From: Tetramitus jugosus
Taxonomy: Eukaryota > Heterolobosea > Eutetramitea > Acrasida > Vahlkampfiidae
DNA length: 64,000 nucleotides
Direction of reading: 5' to 3'
Assembly (NCBI GenBank): GCA_937625935.1
Contig: OW569382.1
Span: 186,001 to 250,000, forward strand
In this document: piece after piece, positions 61,726 through 64,000 of the stretch
Position numbering within the stretch: position 1 is the first letter of the stretch
Layout of the letters: every line of letters begins with the position of its first letter
Program-made: the position numbers and the translations under genes
The notes under the pieces: generated by a model
Told to the model about the DNA's origin: nothing
What the model saw: the letters and a program-made list of their open reading frames with translations, nothing else
Database searches by the model: none

Positions 61726-63573
61726 ATGTCCAATGTACCAGTCAGAGTCGTACGAAGTGTAAGAGAGAATCGAACTGCTTCAGCGAACCAATTTTCTTCT
61801 CAGACTCTGAAGCATGCTGAACTTTTGAACAAGTATAAGGACAAGTCTTCTGAAATATCCTCCAAGTTCAAGAACTTGAAACGAAACGTAAATCACAACA
61901 AGAATCAATCAAAGGAAAAACTGGAGAAGATTACATGGATGAAAGAGTTTAAAAGATTGTTGAAGCAGGAGCAAGATATCGAGCATTGGTTAGAAGATCA
62001 TTATGAAAACGTTGCTCCTTTGCTAGTATCTGAAAGTATTGATGACGAGTCTGATTGTCTCAATTCTATTTCCAGTGAACAAGAAATTCGAGCTTTAACA
62101 CGTATGTGTATCGCAAACCATAAATTGAAGGGACAAGAGGATAGTACTCTTCAGGATTATATTGACAAGTTCACAAACATTGCAAACTCCACCATCCAAG
62201 AACAAGTTGTCCGGATGCTTTTCAATATCGAGAGACTGTACAAAACGAGTGTTTCTAATTCTAAGGTGATTAATTTCTCCAATATGGAAGACCATTTATC
62301 TCATATCAGATCTGAAATCGAGGAAAGAGTTGCATTCGATCCTAACATCGAAGATCGCGAATTACGAAACAATTTGATAAATCTCATCTACTGCTATGAT
62401 GTGGAGGTGAAAGATAAGTTAAACCAAGAGAAAGAGAATTACATAGAACAATGCAGGCAACTTTTTGGTGACTTATGGAATTCAGAACGTATCTCTCTCA
62501 AATCCTTCTTTGGGTTTTGGTCTGACAGCGACCATAAACACTACTTGAAAATTCTACATCAATCTAAAGCTGAATCTGATGTTTTGAGCTACAAACCAAT
62601 GACCTACTTGGAATTATGTCAAAAGGAATTACCCCATAAATCTCAGAGCGATTTTCTACTGCATGATAAGTGGTACAGGCAGATACACAGTTTTTATACT
62701 CAAAGAGTTCATACAATCAAAGGTTCCTACATTGAAAATATTAGACCAAGTGTAGTTGAAAATGCATGTGATGCCATCCTACAAGCAATTGATATTCACC
62801 ACTTTGAAGAAATGAAACGGAAACAAGAATCTCAACAAAGAGAAGACAAGCGAAGAAGAGACGAAGAACTGTCTTATTTGAGGAAGCAAAAACTAGAGGA
62901 ATTAGAGAAAAAGCTCCAAGAAACGAGAGAGAGGGAGAGAGAACATCTGGAACAAGAAGAGAAGCTAGCGCAAAGGGCTTTGCATGAGAGATTAGCACAA
63001 AAACAAAAGTTGATTAAATACAAAGAAAACGAGAGAAAACTAAAGCAGGAGATTGAAGACAACCGAGTAGCAGAAGAGAGAGAAAGAGTTAGAGAAAAGA
63101 AAGAACTCGAAAAGTATAATGCAGAGAGGGTTGCTTATCGAACGAATCAGACTCAATTAGCACAGGAAAGAAAATTCGAACTTCAACAACAAGGAATAGA
63201 GAAGGAACGAGAAGCACAGTACCAATTAGACAAATTGAGGGAAATAGTCAGACAAAAACTAAAGTTGGATTTAATAGAGACAGATATGGATAGATTGACA
63301 CAACCCACTGAATCATTGCACCATGCGCACCAACAACAAGTGATGGAAGTAGAGCAAAAGAAGAGGAATGCTGGTTCTCGTGGTGCTACAGGAGTGCATG
63401 GTTATACCACTGATGAGTTGATGAAAGACAAGAGGTTCAAGCTCAAAACCTTGCTAAGCGAAGTTGGACTTTTGCACTTCAATTATGCGAAAGAAGTAGT
63501 CATGACTGCAACTCCATTCAAGCCACCTCGAATCGATACATTCACTACAGATGAGCGACAACGGTTTCGTTAG
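61726..63573 (+). CDS. CCDC148: CCDC148-like coiled-coil protein
   Basis: 615 residues, no intron, 40 bp after gatB. Almost entirely coiled coil, densest from about 365 to 520 (KRKQESQQREDKRRRDEEL and on). The diagnostic end matches CCDC148: YTTDELMKDKRFKLKTLLSE, VGLLHFNYAKEVV and PFKPPRIDTF. CCDC148 is found mainly in species with cilia; its exact job is not settled. The presence of the whole C-terminal block and the absence of stops support a functional gene. Confidence 0.85.
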   Translation: MSNVPVRVVRSVRENRTASANQFSSQTLKHAELLNKYKDKSSEISSKFKNLKRNVNHNKNQSKEKLEKITWMKEFKRLLKQEQDIEHWLEDHYENVAPLLVSESIDDESDCLNSISSEQEIRALTRMCIANHKLKGQEDSTLQDYIDKFTNIANSTIQEQVVRMLFNIERLYKTSVSNSKVINFSNMEDHLSHIRSEIEERVAFDPNIEDRELRNNLINLIYCYDVEVKDKLNQEKENYIEQCRQLFGDLWNSERISLKSFFGFWSDSDHKHYLKILHQSKAESDVLSYKPMTYLELCQKELPHKSQSDFLLHDKWYRQIHSFYTQRVHTIKGSYIENIRPSVVENACDAILQAIDIHHFEEMKRKQESQQREDKRRRDEELSYLRKQKLEELEKKLQETREREREHLEQEEKLAQRALHERLAQKQKLIKYKENERKLKQEIEDNRVAEERERVREKKELEKYNAERVAYRTNQTQLAQERKFELQQQGIEKEREAQYQLDKLREIVRQKLKLDLIETDMDRLTQPTESLHHAHQQQVMEVEQKKRNAGSRGATGVHGYTTDELMKDKRFKLKTLLSEVGLLHFNYAKEVVMTATPFKPPRIDTFTTDERQRFR

Positions 63574-63618
63574 TGAACAAAACGTATCCATGAGTATATC
63601 ATGGCAGTATCGTTCCCC

Positions 63619-64000
63619 CTAAATGATACATGTTGCGCTTGTGATGTTTGTCCCAGATTCCGTCTTGGCCACACGATAAGTCTTGTAGCAATCGATTCCC
63701 TTCTGTTCTGAATCAAAGTAATACTGCTGAAACTTTTCGATTTGTTGTGTGTGGAACAGAGATCCCATAGTTGTCGTTATCTTGCCCTTCAGTGAATAAC
63801 CTTGCTGCGGTTTTCGCATAATCAAATCTTGAATCTGACAAAAGAAGGGAGACGTTTTCACATCGATATACGATTGAACGTAGAATTGTTGGCTGGACCA
63901 ACGAGGTATCGTATCACTCGCATTCCAATTGAACTCTATCGGTTGTTCAATAATGTAGGACAAAGAGAGCGTTGGATCATACAGAGTCAACTCTAGCTCC
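63619..64000 (-). CDS. C-terminal part of an unrecognised protein (partial)
   Basis: The frame is open to the end of the window: 126 residues ending NITSATCII before TAG/TAA at 63619. The visible part is beta-rich and polar (SQQFYVQSYIDVKTSPFFCQ, then QGYSLKGKITTTMGSLF). The Cys is third from the end, so this is not a CaaX box. It converges with the CCDC148 gene, 45 bp apart. The rest lies outside. Confidence 0.5.
   Translation of the reverse strand, partial: ELELTLYDPTLSLSYIIEQPIEFNWNASDTIPRWSSQQFYVQSYIDVKTSPFFCQIQDLIMRKPQQGYSLKGKITTTMGSLFHTQQIEKFQQYYFDSEQKGIDCYKTYRVAKTESGTNITSATCII

Overview
The window is protist nuclear DNA. Genes lie on both strands with short gaps. Many proteins carry long Asn, His, Ser and Gln tracts. 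Introns are sparse and short, with GTANGT-type 5' splice sites. The gene set (COMMD, Kelch-BTB-BTB, PCIF1-type methyltransferase, karyogamy protein, cilium-associated CCDC148, PAS-linked cyclase, mitochondrial GatA/GatB) fits a free-living flagellate or amoeboflagellate. A Naegleria-like heterolobosean is the best match, but that is inferred from gene style, not from a search.

Layout. 1-11.5 kb: end of a membrane protein, V-ATPase proteolipid, an organophosphate-antiporter-like MFS protein, a three-exon PMCA-type Ca2+ pump, a mitochondrial amino-acid dehydrogenase, a PAS-PAS-cyclase and a GNAT acetyltransferase. 11.9-15.2 kb: a tRNA-Gly(UCC) gene followed by stacked non-LTR retrotransposon pieces. 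Two ORF1-type copies lie head to tail inside one 14-bp target duplication, and a 3' scrap and a decayed ORF2 end follow. 15.3-28.4 kb: a probable LC8 dynein-light-chain hub protein, eIF4G, gluconokinase, a broken leucine-rich-repeat gene, a low-complexity protein and a mitochondrial-looking helical protein. 28.5-34.6 kb: a large multipass membrane protein and a GEX1/Brambleberry/KAR5-type nuclear fusion protein. 34.9-37.0 kb: a PIF/Harbinger transposon with a Myb/SANT-like gene and a transposase gene, divergent across two adjacent hairpins. 37-51 kb: a low-complexity protein, a TPR/IQ protein, a PCIF1-type cap methyltransferase, a Ser/Thr kinase, a COMMD protein and an LZTR1-like Kelch-BTB protein. 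51-64 kb: a disrupted GH29 fucosidase, a YeeE/YedE transporter, a RhoGEF with an interrupted SH3-like region, RMI1, GatA and GatB sharing a 101-bp promoter, CCDC148 and a partial gene.

Cooperation is clearest for GatA/GatB (mitochondrial Gln-tRNA formation) and the Harbinger gene pair. The V-ATPase subunit and Ca2+ pump are both ion-transport genes but are not an operon. Introns were placed by reading-frame continuity and family motifs. Many predicted start codons were chosen as the first in-frame ATG where the open frame extends further upstream without one. The most unusual content is the tRNA-linked retrotransposon stack; the PCIF1, KAR5/GEX1 and LC8-hub genes are the most informative cellular genes.
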